Shown in pieces: positions 26,681 to 37,122 of a stretch of DNA of 64,000 bases; the stretch's first letter is position 1; each line of letters begins with the position of its first letter. The notes under the pieces were generated by a model. That model was not told the DNA's origin, ran no database searches, and worked only from the letters and a program-made list of their open reading frames with translations. This DNA is from Holophagaceae bacterium (GTDB taxonomy: Bacteria; Acidobacteriota; Holophagae; Holophagales; Holophagaceae). Made by a program: the position numbers and the translations under genes. The DNA lies in contig JADKKO010000004.1 in NCBI GenBank assembly GCA_016720465.1, positions 372,001-436,000 on the forward strand, in the 5' to 3' direction.

Positions 26681-28023
26681 GGTTTCGGGTAGATGCGCAA
26701 CGCGCCAAGGAGGCCGCCCAGGAGGTAGAGCGATCCCGTCACCAGCCTCGTGCCTTCGCCTTTTTCCCTCAGCCGGTCCGCCAGCTGCGGGATGTCGAGG
26801 ACGGGCAGCTCTTCGCCGAACACCGAACGAAGCTGCTCCGCGTTCGCCCAGCGATCCCCGTGGCCCACGATGCCGGTCAGGGAACGGGGCGCCATCCGCT
26901 GCAATTGCGCTTTCATGGCCGACAGATCCTTATCTTTCATGGCGCCGAAGTAGAGGGCGGGCCGCACGCCGCAGGTGACGGCGTGATCGGCCAGCACCTT
27001 GGCGCCATCGGGGTTGTGGGCGCCATCCATCCAGACGTCTTCGAGGCCGGGGACCTTCCAAAGACGGCCTGGCCATTGGGTTTCCTCGATGCCTTTCCAC
27101 AGCGCCGCATCCGGAATGGGAAACCCCAGGCAGCGGAGGTGGCGCATGACTTCGAGGGCGGTGGCCAGGTTCTTCACCTGGTGCGCCCCGGCAAGGTTCA
27201 GGCGATGGCCGTTCACCACGGAATGGTCCCAGGCGATGGACGAAGGCGACAGGGCGGGCGCCGGAAAGATGGCGGGACGGCACTCCATCAGCGGCCAGAG
27301 CCAATCGGATTCCAGATCCTGGCCCACCACCAGGGTGTGGCCGTCCCGCGCGATCCGGAGCTTTTCCCGGGCGATGGCCTCAAGGGTGGCGCCCAGGTAT
27401 TGCTGATGTTCCAGGCCCACGTTGGTGAGCACCGAAACCATGGGCTCGCAGGCATTGGTGGCGTCCCACCGGCCGCCCAAGCCCACTTCCACGATGGCCA
27501 GCTCCACGCCGGTCATGCGGAAAGCCGAGAAGGCCGCGACGGTCATCATCTCGAAATAGGTGGCTTCCACGCCTTCATCGCGTTCGGCTTCGAAGGCCTC
27601 GTTCAGCAGCAGATCCAAGGCGCCCGCGCCGATGTGGTGGCCATCGATCCAGATCCGCTCCAGGGGGGAGACCAGGTGCGGCGAGGTGTACCAGCCCACC
27701 ACGCTGCCCGCGGACCTCATCGCATTCGCCAGGAGCGCGCCGACGCTGCCCTTGCCGTTGGTCCCGGCGATCAGGACGATGGGGTAGCTGCGGTCGGGGC
27801 GTCCTAAGGCATTCAGCAGGGCATTCGTGTTGCCAAGGCCCTTCTTGATGCCCCAGTGGCTGCGCTTGTCCAGCCGCTCGAGGTGGGGCCAGTCCGCGGC
27901 CCGCCGCCAGTGGGCGTCATCGGGACCCTGGCGCCCTGGTTCCACGCGCTCTGGTTCCGGGAGTTCCGGTTCCGGGCTGGAATCGGCGTTCAGGCGCCGG
28001 TCGGGAGCATCCATGAGAGACAT
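26677..28023 (-). CDS. folC: Folylpolyglutamate synthase / dihydrofolate synthase
   Basis: 448 aa. Mur-ligase superfamily protein with the FolC motifs: P-loop LIAGTNGKGSVGALLANAM, YTSPHLVSPLERIWIDG, EVGLGGRWDATNA and VWMDGAHNPDGAKVL. It adds glutamate to dihydropteroate and tetrahydrofolates. About 50 N-terminal residues (rich in Pro and Glu) precede the conserved fold, so the true start may be at ATG 28014 or later. It overlaps the end of accD, an arrangement found in many bacteria (accD-folC). Confidence 0.93.
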   Translation of the reverse strand: MSLMDAPDRRLNADSSPEPELPEPERVEPGRQGPDDAHWRRAADWPHLERLDKRSHWGIKKGLGNTNALLNALGRPDRSYPIVLIAGTNGKGSVGALLANAMRSAGSVVGWYTSPHLVSPLERIWIDGHHIGAGALDLLLNEAFEAERDEGVEATYFEMMTVAAFSAFRMTGVELAIVEVGLGGRWDATNACEPMVSVLTNVGLEHQQYLGATLEAIAREKLRIARDGHTLVVGQDLESDWLWPLMECRPAIFPAPALSPSSIAWDHSVVNGHRLNLAGAHQVKNLATALEVMRHLRCLGFPIPDAALWKGIEETQWPGRLWKVPGLEDVWMDGAHNPDGAKVLADHAVTCGVRPALYFGAMKDKDLSAMKAQLQRMAPRSLTGIVGHGDRWANAEQLRSVFGEELPVLDIPQLADRLREKGEGTRLVTGSLYLLGGLLGALRIYPKP

Positions 28024-28841
28024 GAGGCCACAAACTCCTTGAGTTGATCCCGTGAAACGACCTTGTCCACCATGCCGTGGGCCTGCAGGAACTCAGAGCG
28101 CTGGAACCCTTCCGGCAGGCTCTGCTTGATGGTCTGCTCGATGACCCGGGGGCCGGCGAATCCGATCAGGGCCTTGGGCTCGGCGATGTTCAGGTCTCCG
28201 AGCATGGCGTAGCTCGCCGACACGCCGCCGGTGGTGGGATCCGTGAGGATGGAGAAATAAGGAAGGCCCGCTTTGTCCAGCTTGGCGAGGGCCGCGCTGA
28301 CCTTCGCCATCTGCATCAGGGACAACGTTCCTTCCTGCATGCGCGCGCCGCCGGAGCAGCTGACGATGATGTAGGCGCATTTTTTCGCGAGGGCGCGCTC
28401 CGCGCCAAGCTTCAGTTTCTCGCCCACCACGCTGCCCATGGAAGCCGCCAGGAAATCGAAATTCATGACGCCCATCACCACGGGATGGCCGGAAATCGTC
28501 CCTTCCACGATCACGACCGCGTCTTCGGTCTGGCCCGCGGCCTCCAGCTTCTTGAGCTGGTCGGCGTAGGCCTTCGAGGCCACAAAATTCAGCGGATCGG
28601 CGGAACGCAGCTCCGAGAAGAGCCTTGTCCAACCTTCGTCCATGAGGTTCGCCAGCCGTTCCTCAACGCCAATGCGGAAGTGGTATCCGCACTTGGGGCA
28701 GACATTGTGGGTGTTCACCAGCTCGGCGCGGTAGATGAGCTCCCGGCAGTTGTCGCACTTGATCCAGAGGCCCTCGGGCACCCGGACGGTCTTGGCCTCC
28801 ACAGCGGTCTTTTGTTGGCGTTTCTTGATGAACCAGGACAT
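27990..28841 (-). CDS. accD: Acetyl-CoA carboxylase carboxyltransferase subunit beta
   Basis: 283 aa, standard length. The N-terminal zinc ribbon has C29, C32, C48 and C51 (CDNC and CPKC). The crotonase-like carboxyltransferase region includes VMGVMNFDFLAASMGSVVGEKL, CSGGARMQEGTLSLMQMAK and DPTTGGVSASYAMLGD. It carries out the second half-reaction of acetyl-CoA carboxylase with AccA (not in this window), making malonyl-CoA for fatty acid synthesis. It lies 28 nt after parB and its last 34 nt overlap folC. Confidence 0.96.
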   Translation of the reverse strand: MSWFIKKRQQKTAVEAKTVRVPEGLWIKCDNCRELIYRAELVNTHNVCPKCGYHFRIGVEERLANLMDEGWTRLFSELRSADPLNFVASKAYADQLKKLEAAGQTEDAVVIVEGTISGHPVVMGVMNFDFLAASMGSVVGEKLKLGAERALAKKCAYIIVSCSGGARMQEGTLSLMQMAKVSAALAKLDKAGLPYFSILTDPTTGGVSASYAMLGDLNIAEPKALIGFAGPRVIEQTIKQSLPEGFQRSEFLQAHGMVDKVVSRDQLKEFVASCLSWMLPTGA

Positions 28842-28869
28842 GACCCGACCTCGACTGTGGCTGATGCGG

Positions 28870-29730
28870 CTACTTCTTCCGCGGCCCTTGTTTCATGGCT
28901 TCGAACAGCCTGTCCAGCTCGCTTTCGCTGCCGTAGTGGAGCAGGACGACGCCGCCTTTGCCCTTGGCCTTGATCTCGACCTTCGTGGACCAGGCCAGGG
29001 TCAGCTCCTCCGCGGCGGCCTTGATGAAGACCGTGTTCGGGTGCTTCTTCCGGCCCTTGGGGCTGGTTTTCTTCTCGAGGTGCTGGAGCTTGGATTCCAG
29101 AGCCCGGACGCTGAGCTGTTCCTGGATGACGACCTGGGCCATCTGCTCCATGAACGCTGGATCCGGCAGGCCCATCAGCACTTTCGCGTGGCCCGTGGTG
29201 ATCTTGCCCACGGCCACGAACTCCTGGATGGCCGAAGGCAGGCGGAGCAGGCGGAGCGTGTTGGCCACCTGGGAACGGCTCTTGGCGACGCGGTCGGCCA
29301 CCTGCTCCTGGGTCAGCCTCAGGTGCTCTCCGAGCTGCCAGAAGGCCTTGGCCTCTTCAATAGGGTTGAGTTCCTGCCGCTGGATGTTTTCGACCAGGGC
29401 GAACTCCAGCAGCCGGTCATCCGGGACTTCCTTCAGAACCACCGGCACCATGGGGATGCCGGCCTTGCGGGCCGCCCTCCACCGGCGTTCGCCCGCGATG
29501 ATCTCGAACTTCTCGCCGACCTTGCGGGCGATGATGGGCTGGACCATGCCGTGCATCTTGAGGCTGGCGGCCAGCTCGTCCAGGGACGCTTCGTCGAAAT
29601 GCGTGCGGGGCTGCTGGCGGTTGGGGAACAGGGAACCCACCGGCACTTCCCTTTGGGGGGCGTCATCCGCCGCATGCTGGCTCATCAAGGACGTAAGCCC
29701 CCGCCCCAGAGCCTGGCGCTTGAGGTTCAT
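28870..29730 (-). CDS. parB: Chromosome partitioning protein ParB
   Basis: 286 aa. N-terminal CTP-binding/ParB domain with EVPVGSLFPNRQQPRTHF, ELAASLKMHGMVQPIIARKV and IIAGERRWRAARKAG; central helix-turn-helix region LTQEQVADRVAKSRSQVANTLRLLRLP; C-terminal dimerisation part rich in Lys. It binds parS sites and loads the partition complex. The ATG overlaps the parA stop by 4 nt. No canonical parS (TGTTTCACGTGAAACA-like) was found in the window by eye. Confidence 0.96.
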   Translation of the reverse strand: MNLKRQALGRGLTSLMSQHAADDAPQREVPVGSLFPNRQQPRTHFDEASLDELAASLKMHGMVQPIIARKVGEKFEIIAGERRWRAARKAGIPMVPVVLKEVPDDRLLEFALVENIQRQELNPIEEAKAFWQLGEHLRLTQEQVADRVAKSRSQVANTLRLLRLPSAIQEFVAVGKITTGHAKVLMGLPDPAFMEQMAQVVIQEQLSVRALESKLQHLEKKTSPKGRKKHPNTVFIKAAAEELTLAWSTKVEIKAKGKGGVVLLHYGSESELDRLFEAMKQGPRKK

Positions 29731-30524
29731 TCCGCCTCCCTATTCAAGGCTGGGCTTGGTGTCGCGAGTTCGAGGCCCAGCCACTCCCGGGCGAGATTCA
29801 GGTAGGCCTGGGCCCCTTTGGATTTGAGGTCGTAGAAGGCCACGGGCTTGCCGTGGCTGGGGGCCTCCGCCAGGCGGATGTTGCGCGGAATCGTGGTGCC
29901 GAAAACTTTGCCGGGAAAGGCCTGGCGCACTTCATTGGCCACGGCGGAACCCAGATTGGTGCGCTCCTCGGCCATGGTCAGCAGGATGCCGCCGAGCTCC
30001 AGGTTCGGGTTCGGCCCCGCCTGGATCCGCCGGATGGTCTCCATCAGTTCGGCGAGTCCATCCATCGCCAGGAATTCGCAGGGCATGGGAATGATGACTT
30101 CGTCGGCGGCCGTGAGCGCATTGAGCGTGATCATGCCGAGGGCCGGAGGGGAATCGATCAGGATGAAATCGAAATTCTCGATCACCGGCTCCAGGGCCCT
30201 GCGGAGCTCCTGCAGCTGGGGCAGCTCGAAGAGCTCGAATTCCAGTTGGGCGAGATCCTTGCCCGCCGGGATCACCTGGAGCATGGAGACTTCGGTGTGG
30301 AGGGTCAGCCCTTTGGCGGGCGCGCCTTTCATGAGCGCGTAGGATCCGGCCCGGTGGTCGGGCTTGGGGAATCCGAGGCCCGTGGTGCTGTGGCCCTGCG
30401 GATCGTAATCCACCAGCAACACCAGCTTTTCCATCATCGCCAGAGAAGCCGCGAGATTGATGGCGGTCGTGGTCTTGCCGACGCCGCCTTTCTGATTGGC
30501 CAATACGACGATGCGCGCAGTCAT
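29727..30524 (-). CDS. parA: Chromosome partitioning ATPase ParA/Soj
   Basis: 265 aa. Deviant Walker A motif ANQKGGVGKTTTAINLAASLA, Walker A' LLVDYDPQGHSTTGLG and Walker B-like FILIDSPPALGMITLNALTAADEVIIPM are intact. It is a nucleoid-bound ATPase that segregates the parS-ParB complex. It is followed by parB with a 4-nt overlap. The upstream gap (30525-30663) has an inverted repeat of the GTGGAAC type and one end of a small mobile element. Confidence 0.96.
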   Translation of the reverse strand: MTARIVVLANQKGGVGKTTTAINLAASLAMMEKLVLLVDYDPQGHSTTGLGFPKPDHRAGSYALMKGAPAKGLTLHTEVSMLQVIPAGKDLAQLEFELFELPQLQELRRALEPVIENFDFILIDSPPALGMITLNALTAADEVIIPMPCEFLAMDGLAELMETIRRIQAGPNPNLELGGILLTMAEERTNLGSAVANEVRQAFPGKVFGTTIPRNIRLAEAPSHGKPVAFYDLKSKGAQAYLNLAREWLGLELATPSPALNREAE

Positions 30525-30599
30525 CCTAGGCTCCGCCCCGGAGGCCCAGAGGGGCAGCAGAGCGCTGAATGACTTCTCGGATCACGGGCATCCTCGGGT

Positions 30600-30628
30600 G
30601 TGGAACACGCCAGGATAGCACGTTCCAC
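30600..30628. promoter_or_regulatory. Inverted repeat GTGGAAC-N15-GTTCCAC upstream of parA
   Basis: Two perfect 7-nt arms lie 72-104 nt upstream of the parA start. GTTCCAC and GTGGAAC are the two halves of common parS variants but here they are in the reversed order and 15 nt apart, so this is not a parS site. It may be an operator for parAB control. No function can be assigned from sequence alone. Confidence 0.4.
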
Positions 30629-30663
30629 GCCGGTGCCGGACCGGCGGGGAGCAAGGTTTCAAG

Positions 30664-30737
30664 CTAAGAGCGTGTTTTAAAATTCCCCCGTCCCTTCGGG
30701 CTGGGGCGGTGGGGGGGAATTATAAAACACGCTCTAG
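30664..30737. mobile_element. Short inverted-repeat element (MITE-like), copy 1
   Basis: 74 nt including flanks. The 23-nt arms begin AGAGCGTGTTTTA and end in CCCCC; they differ by one base. The loop (CCCTTCGGGCTGGGGCGG) matches, in inverted orientation, the middle of the second copy at 55222-55495, so this looks like an internally deleted member. Flanks read CTA on the left and TAG on the right, as expected for insertion into CTAG with TA duplication (IS630/mariner-type). There is no transposase. It supplies the last codons and stop of dapF. Confidence 0.75.
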
Positions 30738-31548
30738 GCCCAGCGAGGCGTCGGGCGCCACCGTGGCGATGATGCGCACCCGCCCGGTGAGCCAAAGTTC
30801 CCGCCAGGATCCGTCCGCCATGAGCACCACGGATACTTCCACCGGATCCACGCCTCTGGGTTGCAGCCGCCACGACGGACGGCCGGTCCGCTGGGCCATC
30901 CAGGCCGCAGCCACCGCGCACCCGGTTCCGCAGCAGAGCGTCTCGCCCTCGACTCCCCGCTCCCAGGACCTGATGCGCGCGGTCCCCGGGCCGGTGGGCT
31001 GGAGGATGTTCACGTTGACGCCTTCGGGAAAAGCCGGGTGATGCCGCAGCGGCGGCGCGAACATGGCCAGGTCCACCGAGTCCACGTCTTCCACTTCGAC
31101 GACCAGTTGGGGATTCCCGACGAGCCCGAAGGCCGCGGGTCCCTGGAGCTGGACCGGCAGCGCCCTGAGGCCGGACTCCGGGCCCTCGGGCATGCGGATG
31201 CCGATGTGGAGGTCCGGTCCGTCGGCGCTCCGGCGCAAGCGGATCGATTCGCCACTGGAGATGGCCTCCACGGATTCCGCCGCAGGCGCTCCTGGAAGCG
31301 CCAGGGCCGCGCGGCTTCCGTTGGAGCAAAAAGAAAAGGCGCCATCCGTGTCCCAATGGTCCATCCGCCATGGCTTTCCAGGTTCCACCGCATGGAGCCG
31401 GAAGAGTCCGTCGAGCCCAAGCCCCGAGCCCCTGGCGCAGAGGATCCTGGCCCACCTTGGGCCGTCGAAGGATGCGGGCAGGTCGCGAGCCCACGCGAAG
31501 GCGAAGACATTGCCCGAGGCGGCCGCGAGGGTCAGCAAAGCGCCATTC

Positions 31549-31565
<17 letters not shown>
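30720..31565 (-). CDS. dapF: Diaminopimelate epimerase (divergent), C-terminus rewritten by a mobile element
   Basis: 281 aa from ATG 31565. Both catalytic cysteines of DapF are recognisable: CSNGSRAA (usually CGNGARC) and LCCGTGCAVAAAW (usually SCGTGACA). The N-terminal GNDF motif is degenerate (ASGNVFAFAW). It interconverts LL- and meso-diaminopimelate for lysine and murein synthesis. The final residues LERVL and the TAA stop lie inside the inverted-repeat element; removing the element with one TA would give the ending LGLA-stop. It overlaps the upstream ftsB-like gene by 17 nt. Confidence 0.82.
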
Positions 31566-33209
<1,644 letters not shown>

Positions 33210-33230
33210 TTAGGGTCTAAAAAAGCCCCG

Positions 33231-33719
33231 TTACTTCTTTGCGGCCTTCTTCGGCGCGGCCTTCTTGGCGGCCGGCTTCTTGGCGGCGGCCTTCTTCGGC
33301 GCGGCCTTCTTGGCGGCCGGCTTCTTGGCGGCGGCCTTCTTCGGCGCGGCCTTCTTGGCGGCCGGCTTCTTGGCGGCGGCCTTCTTCGGCGCTGCCTTCT
33401 TCTTCGGGGCTGCCTTCTTGGCGGCGGCTTTCTTCGGCGCTGCCTTCTTCTTCGGGGCTGCCTTCTTGGCGGCGGCTTTCTTCGGGGCTGCCTTCTTGGC
33501 GGCGGCTTTCTTCGGCGCGGCCTTCTTCACGGCGGCCTTCTTCGGGGCTGCCTTCTTGGCGGCGGCTTTCTTCGGCGCGGCCTTCTTCGGCGCGGCCTTC
33601 TTGGCGGCCGGTTTCTTGGCGGCGGCCTTCTTCGGCGCGGCCTTCTTGGCGGCTGGCTTCTTCGCTGCAGCAGCGGGCGCAGCTGGCATGCCAGCGGTCA
33701 TGGGTTCGGTTTGTGCCAT
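33231..33719 (-). CDS. Histone H1-like protein translated from an internal start (candidate)
   Basis: An ATG at 33719, in frame with the TrpC-like fusion, is preceded by a strong AAGGAG with 6-nt spacing. The 162-aa product begins [22 protein letters not shown] and is then almost entirely K, A and P repeats, as in lysine-rich histone H1-like proteins. Independent translation would give a free DNA-compacting protein in addition to the fusion. The strong ribosome-binding site inside a reading frame is the evidence; no stop codon separates it from the upstream part. Confidence 0.65.
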   Translation of the reverse strand: MAQTEPMTAGMPAAPAAAAKKPAAKKAAPKKAAAKKPAAKKAAPKKAAPKKAAAKKAAPKKAAVKKAAPKKAAAKKAAPKKAAAKKAAPKKKAAPKKAAAKKAAPKKKAAPKKAAAKKPAAKKAAPKKAAAKKPAAKKAAPKKAAAKKPAAKKAAPKKAAKK

Positions 33720-34667
33720 TTTTGGCTCCTTAGGGCCCTTGCGGGCAAGGTTTGAGGTGGAGCTTGGTGATGTTGCTTTGAGTGTAGGCAATTTTGCGGA
33801 TTGCGCACCCTTCTCTTTGATTTTTATTTCAGAATCTTTTTTCGCGGCCGCCGCGGGCGCTTCGGCCGCCTTCGCTTTCGGCTTCGACGGTTTCTTCGTA
33901 GACTCAACGCCAGCAAGGATCTGCGCGAGCCGCTTACCCGGATAGAACTCGTCGAGAAGCGCGTCGCCGATGATCACGCCATGGACGCCCATGGCCTCGA
34001 GTTGTTTGATCTGGGCGAGCGTGCCGACCCCGCATTCGATCATCCGGAGGCATTTTTTCGCCGGCACTTTCTTGATCAGGGCGATGGCGGCATCCCAGGA
34101 GGGCTCCCAGGTGTCGAGATTCCGGCCCACAACGCAGATGAGGTCGGCGCCCGCTTCTATGGCCTTCTGGAGTTCCTTCTCGCTGCTCACTTCGACCACC
34201 ACGTCGAGCGATTTCAACGCCGCCAGCTTCAAAAGCGCCTGCATCCGCTCGACCGTGAGGAGGGCGGCGACGAGGCTGATGGCATCGGCGCCGAGGATCT
34301 TGCTCTCCTCCACCTGGTACTCCTCCAGGATGAAGTCGCGGCGGAGCAGGGGATTCTTCACCTGCCCCCGGACCTCCGATAGATGCTTGTCCTCGCCGAA
34401 ATAGAGGAAGCGGTCCGTGGCGACCGAGACCGCGCGCGCGCCATTGTCGACCAAGCTCTTCGCGTGGGTGGCCGCGCGGTAGGTTTCGCGGACCTGCCCG
34501 CGCAGCGGATTGCCGCCTGCGACTTCGGCGATCACGGTGATTCCAGGCTGGCTCAATTCTTCTTTCAGGGAGTGGTGTCCCCGGTATGCTTCCTTCACCG
34601 CCGCAGGTCCCCGTTGCTTCTTGATCTCGACATCGAGGGCCTTGAAGATGGCGATTTTCCTTAGCAT
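33231..34667 (-). CDS. TrpC-like TIM-barrel protein with altered active site, fused to a histone H1-like Lys/Ala/Pro tail
   Basis: 478 aa from ATG 34667. Residues 1 to about 253 align with indole-3-glycerol phosphate synthase ([64 protein letters not shown]). Against the Sulfolobus enzyme, by my alignment, E48 and E159 are kept but catalytic Lys53 becomes A50, Lys110 becomes R110, Asn180 becomes V180 and Ser211 becomes C212, so normal TrpC activity is doubtful. A linker (254-316) rich in Lys, Ala and Ser leads without a stop into 162 residues of [18 protein letters not shown] repeats like bacterial histone H1 (Hc1/HctB type), which bind DNA. The combined function is unknown; a nucleoid-associated protein is one possibility. 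Confidence 0.8.
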   Translation of the reverse strand: MLRKIAIFKALDVEIKKQRGPAAVKEAYRGHHSLKEELSQPGITVIAEVAGGNPLRGQVRETYRAATHAKSLVDNGARAVSVATDRFLYFGEDKHLSEVRGQVKNPLLRRDFILEEYQVEESKILGADAISLVAALLTVERMQALLKLAALKSLDVVVEVSSEKELQKAIEAGADLICVVGRNLDTWEPSWDAAIALIKKVPAKKCLRMIECGVGTLAQIKQLEAMGVHGVIIGDALLDEFYPGKRLAQILAGVESTKKPSKPKAKAAEAPAAAAKKDSEIKIKEKGAQSAKLPTLKATSPSSTSNLARKGPKEPKMAQTEPMTAGMPAAPAAAAKKPAAKKAAPKKAAAKKPAAKKAAPKKAAPKKAAAKKAAPKKAAVKKAAPKKAAAKKAAPKKAAAKKAAPKKKAAPKKAAAKKAAPKKKAAPKKAAAKKPAAKKAAPKKAAAKKPAAKKAAPKKAAAKKPAAKKAAPKKAAKK

Positions 34668-34900
34668 TCTCCTGCCCCCATGATCGCTGACCCTGTTGCA
34701 CCTGGCATCCATACTCCGGATAAAAAATCAGATGATCCGAACGCGAAATGATTGGCCTGCTGAAATTCAATCAAAGCATCGATTCCTTTCGGGTCAACTA
34801 AAATATCAATCATTTCAAACTAATCTTGAGTCCGCGGTGGCATTCGCGCAACCCTTCAATGTGATTTTCCGCTGTCCGTAAACCCGCTGCTGGAGCCGAA
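34668..34900. promoter_or_regulatory. AT-rich divergent intergenic region between the TrpC-like/H1 gene and upp
   Basis: 233 nt with clearly lower GC than the flanking genes. It must hold the promoters of both divergent genes. A TAAAAT hexamer at 34799-34804 could be a -10 box toward upp, but I see no convincing -35 partner, and no operator or repeat. Confidence 0.4.
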
Positions 34901-35527
34901 ATGCAGATCCTAGTGCTCGACCATCCACTCGCGCATCACAAGCTCGCGCTCCTGCGGGACCGGCGCACGCCCGTGATCCACTTCCGTTCCCTCACTGAGG
35001 AACTGGGGCTCCTGCTGGCTGTGGAGGCCACGCGGAACCTGGCCACCGAAACCGCGGAGGTGGAAACCCCGCTCGAGAAGACGAGCGGCCGGATGCTCGC
35101 CAACCACGACCCGGCCCTCGTGCCGGTGCTCCGGGCGGGGCTCGGGTTGGTTCCACCATTTCTAAAGTTGCTGCCCACCGCCAAGGTCGGGCACATCGGC
35201 ATGTACCGGGACCACGCGACGCTCAAGCCCGTGCCCTACTACCGGAACTTTCCGCCCATGCTCGAGTCCCGCGCGGTCTACCTGCTGGATCCCATGCTGG
35301 CGACCGGAGGCAGCGCCTCCGAGGCCATCCAGGAAGTGAAGGATGCCGGCGCGAAGAACATCACCCTGGTCGCCGTCATCGCAGCTCCCGAAGGCCTCGC
35401 GAGGCTGGAGAAGGACCACCCGGACCTCCGCGTCGTGGTCGGCGCCGTGGACCGGGGACTCAACGAGCACGGGTACATCCTTCCGGGCCTGGGCGATTCC
35501 GGCGACCGGACCTATGGGACGATCTAA
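34901..35527 (+). CDS. upp: Uracil phosphoribosyltransferase
   Basis: 208 aa, standard length. The PRPP-binding loop is VYLLDPMLATGGSASEAI; further landmarks are VPVLRAGLGLV, GHIGMYRDHATLKPVPYYRNFP and the C-terminal uracil-binding region GYILPGLGDSGDRTYGT. It makes UMP from uracil and PRPP (pyrimidine salvage). It ends convergent with the DUF4388 gene, sharing 4 nt. Confidence 0.97.
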   Translation: MQILVLDHPLAHHKLALLRDRRTPVIHFRSLTEELGLLLAVEATRNLATETAEVETPLEKTSGRMLANHDPALVPVLRAGLGLVPPFLKLLPTAKVGHIGMYRDHATLKPVPYYRNFPPMLESRAVYLLDPMLATGGSASEAIQEVKDAGAKNITLVAVIAAPEGLARLEKDHPDLRVVVGAVDRGLNEHGYILPGLGDSGDRTYGTI

Positions 35528-36978
35528 GGATTCTTGGCCGGATCCCACCACGTCATCAGGCGTTGCATGAACCCCGGCTTCGGCTTCGGGGCCTCGGGCT
35601 CTTCATCCGCGGCCGTCATGTCGACCTCGTGCGGAACGGGGAGCAGCGGATTCAGCTCGATGGCTTTCCGGTAATTCTGCGCGGCTTCCCGTTTGAAGCC
35701 TTTGCGATGGTACAGCTCGCCCATGAGCGCGAAGGGCTCGCCCGCCTTGGGCCTCAGTTGGTTGGCGGCGTGCAAGGCGTCCATGGCCCGCACGAGCCAA
35801 GCCGGGTTGGCCATCCGGAGCCTTCCCAGCAGCAGCCATGAATCGTAGGCGACCGCCCCCCCGGGATCCAGCTTCACGGACTCCTCCAGCAGCCGCACCG
35901 TTTCGCTGGTGCGGTCCTGGATCAGCAGGTACTTCGCCCGCTTGTAGAGTTTCAACGCGGTCTGCTCGGGACTGAGGTTTTCTTCCGGGGGTTCAGGGAC
36001 GCTTGCCCCTTCGCTCGGAGCAGCTTCGGCCTTCATGCTCGGAGCAGGAACAGCCGCGGGTGGCGGGAATTCGATGCGGAATGGTTTTTCGGCGGGCTTC
36101 GCTTCGGCCTTCGCGACTGGTTCAGGCGCGGGAACCCGCGGGGCAGGCGCGGCTTGTGCCGGCGCGGCGAGCCGCGGGGGCGGCGCGGGGGACGCCGGGG
36201 GCAGGACCGGCATCATCGGCGGCGTGATGGGCTGGTTGGGCTTCCGGGGCCTCGCGGGAGACGGCATCTCTCCTTTGGACAAGTTCAACCCGGAGAGCGC
36301 CCAAAGGGCCACGATGAGACGCGCCGTCTCCTCCTCCTCCATGCCCGTGAGGGAGGCCAGGGTTTCAAAACCCAAGGGCTCCTTGCCGAGGAAGGTCAGC
36401 ACGTAGGCCATCTGGGGCGTGAGCGGAAGATCCTTCAAGGTATCCAACAACTCCGGCGGGGCCTCCCACCGCCAGTCAGGAGAGGATCGGAACAGGTCGC
36501 AGACATCGGAAAGCGTCGCCAGATCCTGGAAGGTTTCCCAGACGATGCGCCTGTAGTCGATGGGGAAGTAGAGATCGAGGTCGAGATGCCCGCCCAATGG
36601 GGCGTCATTCCACTTCATCTCCAGGATGGGATGCTCCATGGCGTTGAGCAGGATCTGGCGCATCAGCGTGTAGAGATGCTCGTCGCGCTCCTTTTCGTTC
36701 AGCAGCCCCCATTTCACCAACCGGTCTCCGAACCGGATCCCTGATTTGTCCGCCAGCAATTCCTGGAGCGCATCCCAGTCCAGCACGCCCTGGCGGATGA
36801 GGTAGTTCCCGAACTGTTCCCCCGCGACTTCGCTCTTCAGATAGACGAGGTTGCCGTTGACCCAATACAAAAAGCGGATGCCGTCGCTCTGATCGAGCAC
36901 CAACACCCCGTCCTGGGCTTCCTGGCGGAGGCTTCCCATGAGCGCCGGCAGGAATTGGCGGGTGCGGGCTTCCGTCAT
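35524..36978 (-). CDS. DUF4388 (PatA-like) domain protein with C-terminal TPR-like region
   Basis: 484 aa from ATG 36978 behind GGAGGAATC. The N-terminal 110 residues (GSLRQEAQDGVLVLDQSDGIRFLYWVNGNLVYLKSE) are a DUF4388 module, common in Acidobacteriota and deltaproteobacterial signalling proteins; a helical region follows to about 240. Residues about 250-340 are a low-complexity Pro/Ala linker. From about 350 there are TPR-like repeats (ALKLYKRAKYLLIQDRTSETVRLLEESVKLDP, ALMGELYHRKGFKREAAQNYRKAIELNP). No signal peptide. It probably acts as a scaffold in a regulatory pathway; the divergent kinase gene next door is a candidate partner. Confidence 0.8.
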   Translation of the reverse strand: MTEARTRQFLPALMGSLRQEAQDGVLVLDQSDGIRFLYWVNGNLVYLKSEVAGEQFGNYLIRQGVLDWDALQELLADKSGIRFGDRLVKWGLLNEKERDEHLYTLMRQILLNAMEHPILEMKWNDAPLGGHLDLDLYFPIDYRRIVWETFQDLATLSDVCDLFRSSPDWRWEAPPELLDTLKDLPLTPQMAYVLTFLGKEPLGFETLASLTGMEEEETARLIVALWALSGLNLSKGEMPSPARPRKPNQPITPPMMPVLPPASPAPPPRLAAPAQAAPAPRVPAPEPVAKAEAKPAEKPFRIEFPPPAAVPAPSMKAEAAPSEGASVPEPPEENLSPEQTALKLYKRAKYLLIQDRTSETVRLLEESVKLDPGGAVAYDSWLLLGRLRMANPAWLVRAMDALHAANQLRPKAGEPFALMGELYHRKGFKREAAQNYRKAIELNPLLPVPHEVDMTAADEEPEAPKPKPGFMQRLMTWWDPAKNP

Positions 36979-37122
36979 GATTCCTCCGGGTTGGTGGAAA
37001 AAATCTTTGCACAACCTGGGCGTAAATTGCCTAAAAAGAACTGGTCTTTACCTGGGCCTCCATTTAGGAACGTCTTATGCTTGGTGTGCAACATGGCAAT
37101 GAGCCTTAAGGGGGAATGGATC

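Noticed and set aside
30600..30628. parS site
   Set aside because: The half-sites are in the wrong order and 15 nt apart.
33231..33720. Tandem repeat region read as a CRISPR array or minisatellite
   Set aside because: The periodicity comes from codons for Lys, Ala and Pro repeats in an open frame with its own ribosome-binding site; there are no unique spacers.
34799..34804. Sigma-70 promoter for upp
   Set aside because: Only a -10-like TAAAAT was found, with no acceptable -35 at the right distance.
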